Positions 17,264-26,920 are shown, counted from the first letter of the stretch. The stretch is 64,000 nt of DNA from Massilia sp. WG5 (GCF_001412595.2 NZ_CP012640.2:1922001-1986000); one strand, 5' to 3'. Notes: generated by a model not told the origin, from the sequence alone. Numbers and translations: made by a program.

Positions 17264-18886
17264 ATGGCCCACCCTTTCCTCCTGGCCCTGCACGGGGTCG
17301 ACATCGCCCTTCCCGACGGGCGCATCCTGTTCCACGACATTCACGACACGCTGGGCGCGGAACTCGTCGCCCTGATCGGCCCGAACGGCAGCGGCAAGTC
17401 GTCGCTCGGACGCGTCGTCGCCGGCCTGGCGGAACCGGCGAAAGGCCGCGTCGAGCGCGCCGTTGCGGTTCGTCACGTCGAACAGCAGGCCGGCCCCGCC
17501 CGCGCCACGCGTCTCGCGCAACTGGCCGGCCTCGACGCCCCGCTGGGCGCCCTGCGCCGGCTGGCGGCGGGCGAAGCGCGCGACGAGGACTTCGACCTCA
17601 TCGGCGAACGCTGGGACCTCGAAGCGCACTGGCAGGCCATGCTCGGCCAGGCCGGGCTGCACGAGTCGATGGCGCCGGACGCACTGTCCGGCGGCCAGCG
17701 CACCCTGCTCGCCCTGATCGGCGCCTTCTGCAGCGAGGCCGGCTTGCTGGTGCTGGACGAACCCGGCAACCACCTGGACCGCGAACGGCGCCGCTTCCTC
17801 ATCGCGCAGATGCAGGCCTGGCGCGCCGGCGGACGCGGCCTGTTGCTGATCTCGCACGACCGCGAACTGCTGGAGTATGCCGACCGCACGCTCGAAGTCC
17901 ATGCCTGCGGCTTGCGGCGCTATGGCGGCGGCTGGTCGCAGGTGGAGGCGCAGCGCGGCGCCGAACTGGCCTCGGCGCAAGCGAGGCTGGAACGTGCGCG
18001 GGTCGAACGCCGCAGCGCGGCAGCGGCGATGCGCACGGAAGCCGAGCGCGCGGCGCGCAAGGGTGCGCGCGGCGCGCGCGCGAAGGCGGCCGGCGGCCAG
18101 CCGAAGATCGTCCTCAACGCCCTGCCCCAGCGGGCCCAGCAGACCGAGGGCGCGCGCGCCGAACGCCATGCCCGGCGCCGCGAGGAAGTGCAGCAGGACG
18201 TGCTCGACGCCTTCGACGCCCTGGACGGCGCACTCGAGCAGCCCAGCTTTCCGGTGCTGGACCTGCGCATCCCGGACGGCCAGGCGGCGCTGGTGCTGGA
18301 AGCACTGGCGGCGCCGTGGGGACTGCGCCAGCCGCTGGACTGGGGCGCGAGCGGCGCGGCCAGGATCGCGATCCGCGGGCCGAACGGCTGCGGCAAGTCG
18401 ACCCTGTTGCGGGTCATCGCCGGCGAGATCGCGCCCGTCGCGGGCCGCTGCCGCACGCTGCCATCGGTGCTGCTCGACCAGCATCTGGCGATGCTCGAGC
18501 CGGATCGCAGCCTGCGCGATCAGCTGGGCGCCGTCGCCACCGGCATCGACGAGGGCCGGCTGCGCCAATACCTGGCGCTGGCCGGCCTGAAGCCGGACCG
18601 CGTGCTGCGACCTTCCGGGAGCCTGAGCGGCGGCGAAAGGATGCGCGGGGCGCTGCTGTGCGCCGTGCTGCGGGAGCCGGCGCCGCGCCTGCTGCTGCTC
18701 GACGAACCCACCAATCACCTCGACATCGCCGGCGTCGAGGCGCTGGAAGCGATGCTGGCCTCGTGGCCGGGGGCGCTCATCGTCGTGTCGCACGACGAGC
18801 GCTTCCTGGACGGGCTGAAGCTCACCCACCGCCTCGACTGGGGCCCGGCGGGCTGGCTGCCCGGCCAGCCTTGCGTCCTGCAATGA
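17264..18886 (+). CDS. ABC-F family ATPase (ribosome-associated type)
   Basis: 540 residues with two ABC ATPase domains and no membrane segments, the ABC-F pattern of translation factors that work at the ribosomal E site. The first domain has GPNGSGKSS, LSGGQRT and LLVLDEPGNHLD. The second has GPNGCGKST, LSGGERMRG and LLLLDEPTNHLD. The linker (about 270-350) is rich in Arg/Lys/Ala, as in the P-site tRNA-interaction motif region. The first Walker B ends in PGNHLD, not the usual PTNHLD. The ATG has AAGGA 7 nt upstream. It is divergent from the glycosyltransferase. It could be a housekeeping ABC-F or an antibiotic-protection factor; sequence alone does not decide. Confidence 0.88.
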   Translation: MAHPFLLALHGVDIALPDGRILFHDIHDTLGAELVALIGPNGSGKSSLGRVVAGLAEPAKGRVERAVAVRHVEQQAGPARATRLAQLAGLDAPLGALRRLAAGEARDEDFDLIGERWDLEAHWQAMLGQAGLHESMAPDALSGGQRTLLALIGAFCSEAGLLVLDEPGNHLDRERRRFLIAQMQAWRAGGRGLLLISHDRELLEYADRTLEVHACGLRRYGGGWSQVEAQRGAELASAQARLERARVERRSAAAAMRTEAERAARKGARGARAKAAGGQPKIVLNALPQRAQQTEGARAERHARRREEVQQDVLDAFDALDGALEQPSFPVLDLRIPDGQAALVLEALAAPWGLRQPLDWGASGAARIAIRGPNGCGKSTLLRVIAGEIAPVAGRCRTLPSVLLDQHLAMLEPDRSLRDQLGAVATGIDEGRLRQYLALAGLKPDRVLRPSGSLSGGERMRGALLCAVLREPAPRLLLLDEPTNHLDIAGVEALEAMLASWPGALIVVSHDERFLDGLKLTHRLDWGPAGWLPGQPCVLQ

Positions 18887-18888
18887 AA

Positions 18889-18922
18889 AACACCCTGCAC
18901 GGCGCTGGCCGTGCAGGGTGTT
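18889..18922. terminator. Strong hairpin between convergent genes
   Basis: A perfect 15-bp stem, AACACCCTGCACGGC and GCCGTGCAGGGTGTT, with loop GCTG. It sits between the ABC-F stop and the PEP-CTERM stop and could serve both strands. Neither side has a long T-run. Confidence 0.65.
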
Positions 18923-18938
18923 CTGGACGATCGCGTGC

Positions 18939-19748
18939 TTAGCCGCGGCGTGCGCGGCGGACGCCGGCCACGCCCATCAGGGCGATGCCGAACAGCGCCA
19001 GCGAAGCCGGTTCCGGAACGCTCTGCGACGGGGCCGGGGTGGTGTCGGTGTAGTCGATGTTCAGGGTTCCGCCTTTGAAGACGAGGTCACCGGTCACGCC
19101 GAGGCTGAAGCCCAGCGATTTGTTGTTCAGCAGGCCAGCCAGCTGGTCCTTGTAGGATGCCAGGGACGCCAGCGTGATGTCGCCGGTGTAGTCGTTGGTC
19201 GTGGTGTTCTTAATGGTCCGGTCGACGATGGTGCCATCGTTTGCCTTGCACGAGGAGTTCTTCGCGCTGGCTTCGGCCCACGTGCAGACCGTCTTGCCGG
19301 CGCTCTTCGTATAAACAGTGCCAGCCCTGGACACGTCGACCGGCGTGCCGTTGTCGACCTTGTTGACGGCAGCGGTTGCGCCCTTCAAGGTGAGCGAGCC
19401 GAACGACAGCTGAACGCTTTCCGCCACACCCGTGTTGGTCACCGTGGTGGTGGTGATGTTGTAAGCGGTAAGGGGCGAGAGCTTGCTATCGAACGACGTC
19501 GTCGTCTCAGTCACGGTCTTGAACGGGTCGACGTTGTCCGTGAAATTGAACGTGAAGCCGATGCTGTTGATAGTGTACTGGCTCGGCAGGAAGGACAGGT
19601 CGAAGCTGCCCGTGTAGGTGCCGGCGGTCAGCAGCGCGTCGGTGGTCAGCGAGGCGCCGGAAGCGGTAACGGCGGTAGCGGAAGCTTGTGCGGCGGCGCC
19701 GATCAGGAGAGCACCGAATGCTGCTTTGATTGCGTTCTGGATTTTCAT
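18939..19748 (-). CDS. PEP-CTERM sorting-domain protein
   Basis: 269-residue secreted protein. An N-terminal signal peptide (KAAFGALLIGAAAQASA) is followed by a Ser/Thr/Asn-rich body. The C-terminal sorting tag VPEPASLALFGIALMGVAG plus RRARRG is recognised by an exosortase in the inner membrane. Two cysteines (TVCTWAEASAKNSSCKA) probably form a disulphide. The start MKIQNAIKA at 19748 gives a proper signal peptide; a start 21 codons upstream would put a polar stretch in front of it. The upstream 230 nt are strikingly AT-rich, as often seen at surface-protein promoters. The exosortase is not in the window. Confidence 0.88.
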   Translation of the reverse strand: MKIQNAIKAAFGALLIGAAAQASATAVTASGASLTTDALLTAGTYTGSFDLSFLPSQYTINSIGFTFNFTDNVDPFKTVTETTTSFDSKLSPLTAYNITTTTVTNTGVAESVQLSFGSLTLKGATAAVNKVDNGTPVDVSRAGTVYTKSAGKTVCTWAEASAKNSSCKANDGTIVDRTIKNTTTNDYTGDITLASLASYKDQLAGLLNNKSLGFSLGVTGDLVFKGGTLNIDYTDTTPAPSQSVPEPASLALFGIALMGVAGVRRARRG

Positions 19749-19980
19749 ATTGTCTTTGTATTTAAGTGATGAGGACGTTGCTATTTTTGTAAATTGTGAA
19801 CCGAAGTCCAAGCAAATTTACTTCTGGAATCGGCAGATAAATATAAGCAACTATCATGCCAAAAGTAAATACATCATAAAAACAAGAACTTACATTTTTA
19901 CGAAAACCCAGGTGTAAGATTTTTCGACAACTTTTATTGCACAAGAGAAAATTTACTCATGTCGCCGGCCTCCGCTCCGC

Positions 19981-20904
19981 TCAATCGGCCTTGAAGTTCT
20001 GTCCCAGCGACATCGGCTTGTTCAGCAGGATGGTCTGGGGATTGCGGCAGATGATCACCAGCACCACGATGGTCGCCAGGTAGGGCAGCATCGACAGGAA
20101 TTCCGAGGGAATGGCCAGGCCGAAGCCCTGGCCGTGGAACTGCAGCACGGTGACGCCGCCGAAGAGGTAGGCGCCCAGCAGCAGGCCGCGCGGTTTCCAG
20201 GTCGCGAACACCACCTGCGCCAGCGCGATCCAGCCGCGCCCCGCCGTCATGCCCTCGACCCACATCGGGGTCAGCGCCAGCGACAGGTAGGCGCCGCCCA
20301 GGCCCGCCAGCGCGCCGCCGAACAGCACGGCGGCATAGCGCAGGCGGACGACCGGCATGCCGATCGCGTGGGCGCTGTGCGGCGACTCTCCCACCGCGCG
20401 GATCAGGAGGCCGAGGCGGGTGCGCGCCAGCAGCCAGCCGACCAGCGCCACCAGCGCCAGCGAGACGTAGACCATGGCGTCGAAGCGGAACAGCAGCGGC
20501 CCGGCAAACGGCAGGCCGGACAGGCCCGGGATGTCGAGGTGCGGCATCGGCGCGACGGTCTGGCCGACCAGGTCGCGGCCGAGGAAGGCCGACAGGCCGA
20601 GGCCGAACAGGGTCAGCGCCAGGCCGGTGGCGACCTGGTTGGTCTGCAGGGTCAGCACCAGCACGGCGAAGACGAGCGCCATCGCGACGCCGGCCGCGAG
20701 CGCCGCCAGCAGGCCCAGGCCCAGCGAGCCGGTATGCAGGGTGGTGGAGAAACCGGCCACCGCGCCCACCAGCATGATGCCCTCGAGCCCGAGGTTGATC
20801 ACGCCGGCGCGTTCGGCGACCAGTTCGCCGGTCGAGGCCAGCACCAGCGGCGTGGCGGCGCCGGCGGTGCTGGCGAGGAAGGCAATGACGAGGTCAGGAT
20901 TCAT
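19981..20904 (-). CDS. Nucleoside ABC transporter permease (YufQ/NupC-like)
   Basis: 307-residue inner-membrane permease of the branched-chain/BMP-type ABC import class. About nine hydrophobic segments are visible, with the [24 protein letters not shown]-terminal region typical of this subfamily (read in two parts, [13 protein letters not shown] and GLEGIML). It overlaps the end of the other permease by 11 nt, and GGAG precedes the ATG. With the partner permease, the ATPase and the BMP-family binding protein at 25727 it should form one nucleoside importer. Confidence 0.9.
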   Translation of the reverse strand: MNPDLVIAFLASTAGAATPLVLASTGELVAERAGVINLGLEGIMLVGAVAGFSTTLHTGSLGLGLLAALAAGVAMALVFAVLVLTLQTNQVATGLALTLFGLGLSAFLGRDLVGQTVAPMPHLDIPGLSGLPFAGPLLFRFDAMVYVSLALVALVGWLLARTRLGLLIRAVGESPHSAHAIGMPVVRLRYAAVLFGGALAGLGGAYLSLALTPMWVEGMTAGRGWIALAQVVFATWKPRGLLLGAYLFGGVTVLQFHGQGFGLAIPSEFLSMLPYLATIVVLVIICRNPQTILLNKPMSLGQNFKAD

Positions 20905-22000
20905 GCACGGTCTCCGAAGCGAGGGGAAGGGCCGGCGCCGGATGGGCGGCGCGCGGCTTGAAGCGGTAATGGATGAACAGGTCGGCCGCCAGCAGGTAGA
21001 ACAGCAGCAGGCCCTGGAACAGGCCGGTGATGGCCGAGGGCAGCTGCAGCTCGATCTGGGCCGACTCGCCGCCGATGTACAGCAGCGACATCAGGAGCGA
21101 GGCCAGCAGCACCCCGAGCGGATGCAGCCGTCCGACATAGGCGACGATGATGGCGGCGAAACCGTAGCCCGGCGAGACCGAGCCTTGCAGCTGGCCGAGC
21201 GGACCGGCCACCTCCCCCACCCCGGCCACGCCGGCCAGCGCGCCGCTGGCGAGAAACGCGAGCCAGACATTCTTCGGTTCGGAAAAGCCGGCGTACAGCG
21301 CCGCCGCCGGCGCCATGCCGCTGACCTGCATGCGGTAGCCGGCGAAGGTATGGCGGCAGAAGAACCAGGCGCCGGCCACCGCCAGCAGCGCCAGGATGAA
21401 GGCGGCGTTCACGCGCAGGCCTTCCTTCAGCAGCGGCAGCATGGCGGCGTCGCCGAACATCTTCGACTGCGGGAAGTTGAAGCCGGCCGGGTCGCGCAGC
21501 GGACCGTGCACCAGGTAGCCCAGGAACAGGTAGGCCACGTACACCAGCATCAGGCTGACCAGGATCTCGCTGGTATTGAAGCGGGTGCGCAGCAGGGCCG
21601 GCACGGCGGCCCAGGCCATGCCGCCCAGCGCCCCGGCCGCGATCATCAGGGGAAGGATCCATGGCGCGTCGACGCCGTCGAAGTACAGGGCCACGCAGCC
21701 GGCGGCGACCGCGCCCATGGTCAGCTGGCCGTCGGCGCCGATGTTGTGGACGTTGGCGCGAAAGCCGATCGCCAGACCGACGCCGCACAGGATCAGCGGG
21801 GTCGCCTTCAGCAGCAGTTCGCCGACCCCGTATTCGCCGGTGAGCGGCTTGATGAAGTAGACGTAGAAGGCGTGCAGCGGCGCCTGGCCGAGGAACAGGA
21901 ACAGCAGCGAGCCGGTCGCCAGCATGGCCAGGGCCGCGATCAGCGGCGAGGCCAGCATCATGGCGCGCGAGGGTTCGGGACGGGCTTCAAGCCGGGACAT
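20894..22000 (-). CDS. Nucleoside ABC transporter permease (YufP/NupB-like)
   Basis: 368-residue membrane permease of the same transporter, larger than its partner as usual in BMP-type systems. Hydrophobic segments run throughout, with the GFRANVHNIGADGQLTMGAV region typical of YufP-like proteins. The start ATG at 22000 has AAGGAG 6 nt upstream and lies inside the end of the ATPase gene (14-nt overlap), so the three transporter genes are translationally coupled. Confidence 0.9.
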   Translation of the reverse strand: MSRLEARPEPSRAMMLASPLIAALAMLATGSLLFLFLGQAPLHAFYVYFIKPLTGEYGVGELLLKATPLILCGVGLAIGFRANVHNIGADGQLTMGAVAAGCVALYFDGVDAPWILPLMIAAGALGGMAWAAVPALLRTRFNTSEILVSLMLVYVAYLFLGYLVHGPLRDPAGFNFPQSKMFGDAAMLPLLKEGLRVNAAFILALLAVAGAWFFCRHTFAGYRMQVSGMAPAAALYAGFSEPKNVWLAFLASGALAGVAGVGEVAGPLGQLQGSVSPGYGFAAIIVAYVGRLHPLGVLLASLLMSLLYIGGESAQIELQLPSAITGLFQGLLLFYLLAADLFIHYRFKPRAAHPAPALPLASETVHES

Positions 22001-23585
22001 GCGCAACTCCTTGCTTATTTACTTGTTTATCGTCTTCGTTTTCAAAATCGCCGCCCATCCACCTGCCGATCTGGTTGACGCTGGTGCTTGCCACCGGCAC
22101 CGCGCGTGACAGGCGGCCCTTGGCCAGCACCGCGATCCGGTCGCACATCATGAACAGCTCGTCGAGCTCCTCGGACACAACCAGCACCGCCACGCCCTGG
22201 TCGCGCAGGTCGATGATGGCCTGGCGGATCAGCATGGCGGCGCCGATGTCGACGCCCCAGGTGGGCTGGGCCAGCACCATCACCCGCGGCGCCAGCCCGA
22301 TCTCGCGGCCGACGATGAACTTCTGCAGGTTGCCGCCCGACAGACTGGCGGCCGCCGCGCCGGCGCCGCCGCACTTGACCCCGAAGCGCCGGATGACGGC
22401 GGCCGCGAACTCGCGGACCGCGCCGCGCCGCACCAGGCCGCGCCGGGTCATGCCGGCGGCCGGCGCCAGGTAGCCGGTCAGCAGCGCATTGTCGGCCAGC
22501 GACAGCGCCGGCACCGCGCCCCGCCCGAGGCGCTCTTCCGGCACGAAGCCGAGGCCCAGGCGGCGACGGGCGGCGGCGTCGAGCCGGCCGGCATCCTGCC
22601 CGAGCAGGCGGATGCTGCCGGCCCGCGGCGCGCGCAGCTCGCCCGAGATCGCCTTCAGCAGCTCCTGCTGGCCATTGCCCGAAATGCCCGCCAGGCCGAC
22701 GATCTCGCCGGCCCGCAGTTCGAGGCTGATGCCGTGCAGCCGCATGCCGAAGGGGTCGCTGCTTTCCAGGTCGAGGCGATCGATCGCCATGCGCACCTCG
22801 CCGGGCGCGCGCGGGGCCAGGCTGCAGGTCGGCAGCTCGCCGCCGATCATCAGTTCGGCCAGCGAATGCGCGGTTTCGTGTTTCGGCACCGCGGTCCCGG
22901 ACACGCGTCCGGCGCGCAGCACGGTGGCCTTGTCGCACAGGGACTGGATTTCGTCGAGCTTGTGGCTGATGTACAGGATGCTGACGCCTTCCGCCGCCAG
23001 CTGGCGCAGCGCCACGAACAGGGTCTGCACCGCGTCCGGGGTCAGCACCGAGGTCGGCTCGTCCATGATCAGGAGGCGCGGCGACTGCAGCAGGCAGCGC
23101 ACGATCTCGACGCGCTGGCGCTCGCCCACCGACATGCTGTGCACGCGCTTGTCCGGATCGAGCGGCAGGCCGTACTGCGCCGACACCGTGCGGATGCGCG
23201 GCGCCAGCGCGGCCGGCGCAGTATGTTCGTCGAGCGCCAGCGCGATGTTCTCGGCCACGGTCAGGGTCTCGAACAGCGCGAAATGCTGGAACACCATGCC
23301 GATGCCGAGCCGGCGCGCGGCGGACGGCGAATCGATGTGGACCTGCCGGCCTTCCCACATGATCTCGCCGCCGTCCGGCTTCGTCACGCCGTAGATCATC
23401 TTCATGAGGGTGCTCTTGCCGGCGCCGTTCTCGCCCAGCACGGCGTGGATCTCGCCCGGCATGACGCTGAGGTCGACGTCGGCGTTGGCCACCACCGAGG
23501 GATAACGCTTCGAGATGCCGAGCAGCTGCAGGCGCGGCTCGGGGCGGGGTGAATGCGGGGGTGGATAAGGCGGGTCTGTCTTCAA
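21987..23585 (-). CDS. Nucleoside ABC transporter ATPase with two nucleotide-binding domains (YufO/NupA-like)
   Basis: 532-residue cytoplasmic ATPase with two fused ABC domains, as in sugar and BMP-type nucleoside importers. The first has GENGAGKST, a signature region SVGERQRVEI and LLIMDEPTSVLTPD. The second has the degenerate Walker A GISGNGQQEL usual in this class and LSGGNLQKFIVGREI. The start is a TTG at 23585 with GGAG 5 nt upstream; no ATG precedes the conserved region. It is the first gene of the minus-strand transporter operon, divergent from the GntR regulator. Confidence 0.92.
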   Translation of the reverse strand: MKTDPPYPPPHSPRPEPRLQLLGISKRYPSVVANADVDLSVMPGEIHAVLGENGAGKSTLMKMIYGVTKPDGGEIMWEGRQVHIDSPSAARRLGIGMVFQHFALFETLTVAENIALALDEHTAPAALAPRIRTVSAQYGLPLDPDKRVHSMSVGERQRVEIVRCLLQSPRLLIMDEPTSVLTPDAVQTLFVALRQLAAEGVSILYISHKLDEIQSLCDKATVLRAGRVSGTAVPKHETAHSLAELMIGGELPTCSLAPRAPGEVRMAIDRLDLESSDPFGMRLHGISLELRAGEIVGLAGISGNGQQELLKAISGELRAPRAGSIRLLGQDAGRLDAAARRRLGLGFVPEERLGRGAVPALSLADNALLTGYLAPAAGMTRRGLVRRGAVREFAAAVIRRFGVKCGGAGAAAASLSGGNLQKFIVGREIGLAPRVMVLAQPTWGVDIGAAMLIRQAIIDLRDQGVAVLVVSEELDELFMMCDRIAVLAKGRLSRAVPVASTSVNQIGRWMGGDFENEDDKQVNKQGVAHVPA

Positions 23586-23666
23586 GGCGGCTCCGTCGCG
23601 TGTCAGTCGTCACCCATGGCTTTGCAAGTTGCATGCCACGGTGTATCCACCTCCGTGCACACCGGA

Positions 23667-23676
23667 TTGTGTACAA
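23667..23676. promoter_or_regulatory. Palindrome in the ABC transporter / gntR divergent region
   Basis: TTGTGTACAA (arms TTGT/ACAA) lies in the 266-nt space between the ATPase start and gntR. It resembles the short GT...AC palindromes bound by FadR-type GntR regulators and is a natural candidate for autoregulation and operon control. It is short, so chance is possible. Confidence 0.35.
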
Positions 23677-23851
23677 GATGCACCACGCCGGGTCGACAAT
23701 CTCACCAGGATCGCGCACACACGCGCTGCAAGCATGCGCCGCAAACGCAGGTGTTCCCGCATCGCTCCCGGCCTTCAAGGCTGAGCACGATTCCTGCTTC
23801 ATGCCATGGTCACCGCGGCGGACATCCCGCCGCCGAACTATGGAGACCAGC

Positions 23852-24565
23852 ATGACGAAACAAACGGAGACGCTGCCACAAGCAGCCAAGCGCGGCGTCA
23901 CCGCGGTCGACCTGCGCATCTACCGCGCCGTGGTCAATGCCGTGATGAGCCATCGCCTGCCGCCCGGCACGCGCCTCGGCGAAGCCGATTTCTGCGAGCT
24001 GTACCAGGTCAGCCGCACCACCGTGCGCAAGGCCCTGCAGCGGCTCGCACACGATCGCATCATCGAACTGCGCCCCAACCGCGGCGCCGTGATCGCCTCG
24101 CCCTCGCCGAAGGAGGCGCGCGACATCTTCGCCGCAAGGCGCGCGCTGGAACGCGAGATCGTGCCGCTGGTGGTGCGGCGCGCCACCCCGGTCTCGCTGC
24201 GCATCATCCGCGCGGCGATCGAAGCCGAGGAAGAAGCGCGCCGCAGCGGCGACCGCGCCGCCTGGATCCGCCTCGGCGGCGAATTCCACCTGCTGCTGGC
24301 GGAGCTGTCCGGCAACGCGGTACTACATGGCTTCATGAACGAGCTGGTGTCGCGCTGCTCGCTGATCATCGCGCTCTACGAGAACCCGGGCGCGCCGATG
24401 TGCGGCAGCGGCGACCACGGCGACCTGATCGCGCTGATCGAGCAGGGCAAGGCCGAACAGGCGGCGGACCTGATCGAGCACCACCTGCTGGAGATCGAGG
24501 CGCGCCTGCACCTGGAAGATGCCGACCGCAAGGTCAACCTGGCCGAAGCCCTTGCCGGCTGCTGA
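23852..24565 (+). CDS. GntR-family transcriptional regulator (FadR subfamily)
   Basis: 237 residues. An N-terminal winged helix-turn-helix (about 20-85, with LGEADFCELYQVSRTTVRKA) is followed by an all-helical FCD ligand-binding domain (about 95-220). The FCD domain shows the Asp/His pattern of metal-assisted effector binding (GGEFHLLLAELSGN, GDHGDLIALIE). The ATG at 23852 has GGAG 6 nt upstream; another ATG four codons earlier is possible. Position between the transporter operon and the tsx/BMP/deaminase genes suggests it senses a nucleoside or purine breakdown product and controls both sides (inference). Confidence 0.9.
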   Translation: MTKQTETLPQAAKRGVTAVDLRIYRAVVNAVMSHRLPPGTRLGEADFCELYQVSRTTVRKALQRLAHDRIIELRPNRGAVIASPSPKEARDIFAARRALEREIVPLVVRRATPVSLRIIRAAIEAEEEARRSGDRAAWIRLGGEFHLLLAELSGNAVLHGFMNELVSRCSLIIALYENPGAPMCGSGDHGDLIALIEQGKAEQAADLIEHHLLEIEARLHLEDADRKVNLAEALAGC

Positions 24566-24582
24566 ACGCGGTGGATGCTGCA

Positions 24583-24618
24583 TTGAATACCGCAGTGGAT
24601 ACCGCAGTGGATACGAAA
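24583..24618 (+). repeat. Short tandem repeat behind gntR
   Basis: The 12-nt unit GATACCGCAGTG occurs about two and a half times in a row with slight changes, starting about 20 nt after the gntR stop. Function unknown; it may be a local duplication. Confidence 0.5.
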
Positions 24619-24751
24619 TGCGCCCCGATTGCACGCAGCTGCACCAGCGCGGCGCGCAGGCCTGCACCGCCAAGGCCCGACAGCGCCGCCGCCGGGGCGG
24701 AAACAGGGGCGAACCGGTCTGGCCCGCTTTTTGCTGACAGGACACAGTGAA

Positions 24752-24788
24752 GATTGCGTGCAATCGGCGCCAGGGATTGGATGCAATC
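24752..24788. promoter_or_regulatory. Two similar palindromes upstream of the Tsx-like gene
   Basis: GATTGCGTGCAATC (24752-24765, arms GATTGC/GCAATC) and GATTGGATGCAATC (24775-24788, one arm altered) are spaced 23 bp apart start to start, about two helical turns. They lie 50-86 nt before the tsx-like ATG. Paired sites on one DNA face are typical operator design. The GntR regulator next door is one candidate binder. Confidence 0.5.
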
Positions 24789-24837
24789 GTGTTTCGCCAT
24801 GCTTTTCCATTACAACGACAAACCTGAAAGGTCCTGC

Positions 24838-25695
24838 ATGAAGTCCAAGCCGTACATCCGCACCGCCATCGCCACCCTGCTCGCCTCCGGCGCCTTCGCG
24901 GCCCATGCCGCCGACTGGAGCGACACCTCCCTCAGCTACCGCTACGGCACCAGGTTCTCCGAGCCCTACAACGGCCAGGACATCACCAAGCACATCGTCA
25001 ACTTCAGCAACGTCAGCGGCTACAAGTACGGCAAGAACTTCTTCAGCGTCGACTTCCTGCTGTCCGACAAAACCGATCCTTCCGCGGTCGGCGCCGACAG
25101 CGGCGCGCACGAAGCCTACGCGGTGTACCGCCACACCCTGGACCTGGGCAAGATCAGCGGCGCCAACCTGGCCTTCGGTCCGGTGCGCGGCGTCGGCCTG
25201 ACCGCGGGCTTCGACGTCAACAGCAAGACCGACGCAGGCTACAACTCGAAGAAGCGCATGCTGGTGCTTGGGCCGACCCTGATGCTCGACGTGCCGGGCT
25301 TCCTCGACATCAGCCTGCTCGCCCTGCGCGAGAGCAATGCGCCCTACAACGGCTTCACCCAGACCTCCACCTCGCGCTATACCTACGACACCCACGCGAT
25401 GCTGACGGCGGCCTGGGGCATCCCCTTCAGCATCGGCATCCCGCTGTCCTTCGAGGGCTTCGCCAACTACATCGGCACCAAGGGCAGGAACGAATTCGGC
25501 GGCCCGACCGCGGTCGAGATCAACGTCGACATGCAGGTGATGTACGACCTGAGCCCGGCCATCGGCGCAGCCAAGAACACGCTCAAGCTGGGCCTCGAAT
25601 ACCAGTACTGGAAGAACAAGTTCGGCAACCCGTCGAGCAGCGTTCCCGGCGCCACCGCCAAGACCCCGATGGTGCGCGCCGAATACCACTTCTAA
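24838..25695 (+). CDS. tsx: Tsx-like nucleoside-specific outer-membrane channel
   Basis: 285-residue outer-membrane beta-barrel. A signal peptide ends at AFAAHAADW. The mature part begins WSDTSLSYRYGTRFSEPYNG and ends in the barrel signature RAEYHF with a terminal Phe. Repeated amphipathic strands and the length match the Tsx/OmpK family, which passes nucleosides across the outer membrane. AAAGG lies 7 nt before the ATG. It is followed 31 nt later by the BMP-family binding protein, consistent with a common transcript feeding the ABC importer. Confidence 0.85.
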   Translation: MKSKPYIRTAIATLLASGAFAAHAADWSDTSLSYRYGTRFSEPYNGQDITKHIVNFSNVSGYKYGKNFFSVDFLLSDKTDPSAVGADSGAHEAYAVYRHTLDLGKISGANLAFGPVRGVGLTAGFDVNSKTDAGYNSKKRMLVLGPTLMLDVPGFLDISLLALRESNAPYNGFTQTSTSRYTYDTHAMLTAAWGIPFSIGIPLSFEGFANYIGTKGRNEFGGPTAVEINVDMQVMYDLSPAIGAAKNTLKLGLEYQYWKNKFGNPSSSVPGATAKTPMVRAEYHF

Positions 25696-25726
25696 AACTC
25701 CAACCGTGACCGAAAAAGGAACTCCC

Positions 25727-26812
25727 ATGAATCGTCGCAAGCTGATCGCCCTGGCCATCGCCGCCGCCTCGCTGTCGCTGTCCGCAGTCATCCCCGCGCA
25801 AGCCGCCGCCGACCCGCTGAAGGTCGCCTTCGTCTATGTCGGCCCGGTCGGCGACGCCGGCTGGACCTATGCCCACGAACAGGGCCGCCTGGCCATGGAA
25901 AAGGCGATGGGCGACAAGGTCAAGTCGACCTATGTCGAGAACGTGCCGGAAGGCGCGGACGCCGAACGCGTGATCCGCAAGCTGGCCGCCGACGGCAACA
26001 AGCTGATCTTCACCACCTCCTTCGGCTTCATGAACCCGACCGAGAAAGTGGCGAAGGCCTTTCCGAACGTCGTGTTCGAACACGCCACCGGCTTCAAGAC
26101 CGGCAAGAACATGGGCGTGTACGAGACCCGCCAGTACGAGGGCACCTACCTGCAGGGCGTGATCGCCGCGAAGATGAGCAAGAGCGGCGTCATCGGCTTC
26201 GTCGGCTCCTTCGCGGTGCCGGAGGTGATCCGCAACATCAACGCCTATACCCTGGGCGCGCAGAGCGTGAACCCGAACATCAAGACCAAGGTCATCTGGG
26301 TCAACAGCTGGTACGACCCGGCCAAGGAACGCCAGGCCGCCGAGACCCTGATCGCCCAGGGCGCCGACGTCCTGACCCAGAACACCGACTCGCCGGCCAC
26401 GCTGCAGGTGGCCCAGGAAAAGGGCAAGTTCGCCTTCGGCTGGGATTCGGACATGGCGCGCTTCGCGCCCAAGGCCCACCTGACCGCCAGCACCAACTAC
26501 TGGGGCGACTTCTACACCCGCACCGCGCAGGCAGTGGCGGCGGGCACCTGGAAGACGGCCGAAGTGCGCGGCGGCCTGATGGAAGGCATGGTCCGGATGT
26601 CGCCGCTGAACGCCGCGATCCCGGCCGACACGGCCAAGCTGTTCGAAGAGAAGAAGGCCGCCATCATCAGCGGCAAGCTGCATCCTTTCCAGGGCCCGCT
26701 GAAGGACCAGTCGGGCGCGCTCAAGGTCGCCGCCGGGGCGCAGATGGCGGAGAAGGATGTGCACGGGATGAACTTCTATGTGCAGGGCGTGGAAGGCTCG
26801 ATTCCGAAGTAA
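25727..26812 (+). CDS. BMP-family nucleoside-binding protein of the ABC importer
   Basis: 361-residue periplasmic substrate-binding protein of the basic membrane protein (BMP/PnrA/YufN) family. A signal peptide (LIALAIAAASLSLSAVIPAQA) precedes the family start KVAFVYVGPVGDAGWTYAH and the typical TTSFGFMNPTEKVA and TNYWGDFYTR segments. There is no lipobox, so it is soluble, not a lipoprotein. AAAGGA precedes the ATG at 25727. Members bind purine nucleosides; the permeases and ATPase are encoded 3 kb away on the opposite strand. Confidence 0.92.
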   Translation: MNRRKLIALAIAAASLSLSAVIPAQAAADPLKVAFVYVGPVGDAGWTYAHEQGRLAMEKAMGDKVKSTYVENVPEGADAERVIRKLAADGNKLIFTTSFGFMNPTEKVAKAFPNVVFEHATGFKTGKNMGVYETRQYEGTYLQGVIAAKMSKSGVIGFVGSFAVPEVIRNINAYTLGAQSVNPNIKTKVIWVNSWYDPAKERQAAETLIAQGADVLTQNTDSPATLQVAQEKGKFAFGWDSDMARFAPKAHLTASTNYWGDFYTRTAQAVAAGTWKTAEVRGGLMEGMVRMSPLNAAIPADTAKLFEEKKAAIISGKLHPFQGPLKDQSGALKVAAGAQMAEKDVHGMNFYVQGVEGSIPK

Positions 26813-26840
26813 AAGCGATCGTCGCTCCCGCTGCCAGCTT

Positions 26841-26901
26841 CGTCGTCCCCGCGCAGGCGGGATAGTGCCGAGGGCACTATCCCGCCTGCGCGGGGGCGAC
26901 G
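26841..26901. repeat. Long hairpin repeat behind the BMP gene
   Basis: A 29-bp stem (26841-26869 against 26873-26901) with loop GAG and a single G-T type mismatch. Each arm contains CCCGCGCAGGCGGG, which also forms the hairpin behind kdsA (59199-59218). Probably a dispersed intergenic repeat acting as a transcript end between the BMP gene and the deaminase. Confidence 0.7.
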
Positions 26902-26920
26902 GCTTAGATAAGGAAAACTG

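Noticed and set aside
24583..24618. Tandem repeat as an attachment site or operator array
   Set aside because: Only two and a half copies, not palindromic, no integrase nearby; kept as a simple repeat.
23806..24750. A 314-codon frame over gntR in another phase
   Set aside because: Arg/Pro/Ala-rich shadow; gntR has a proper HTH-FCD translation.
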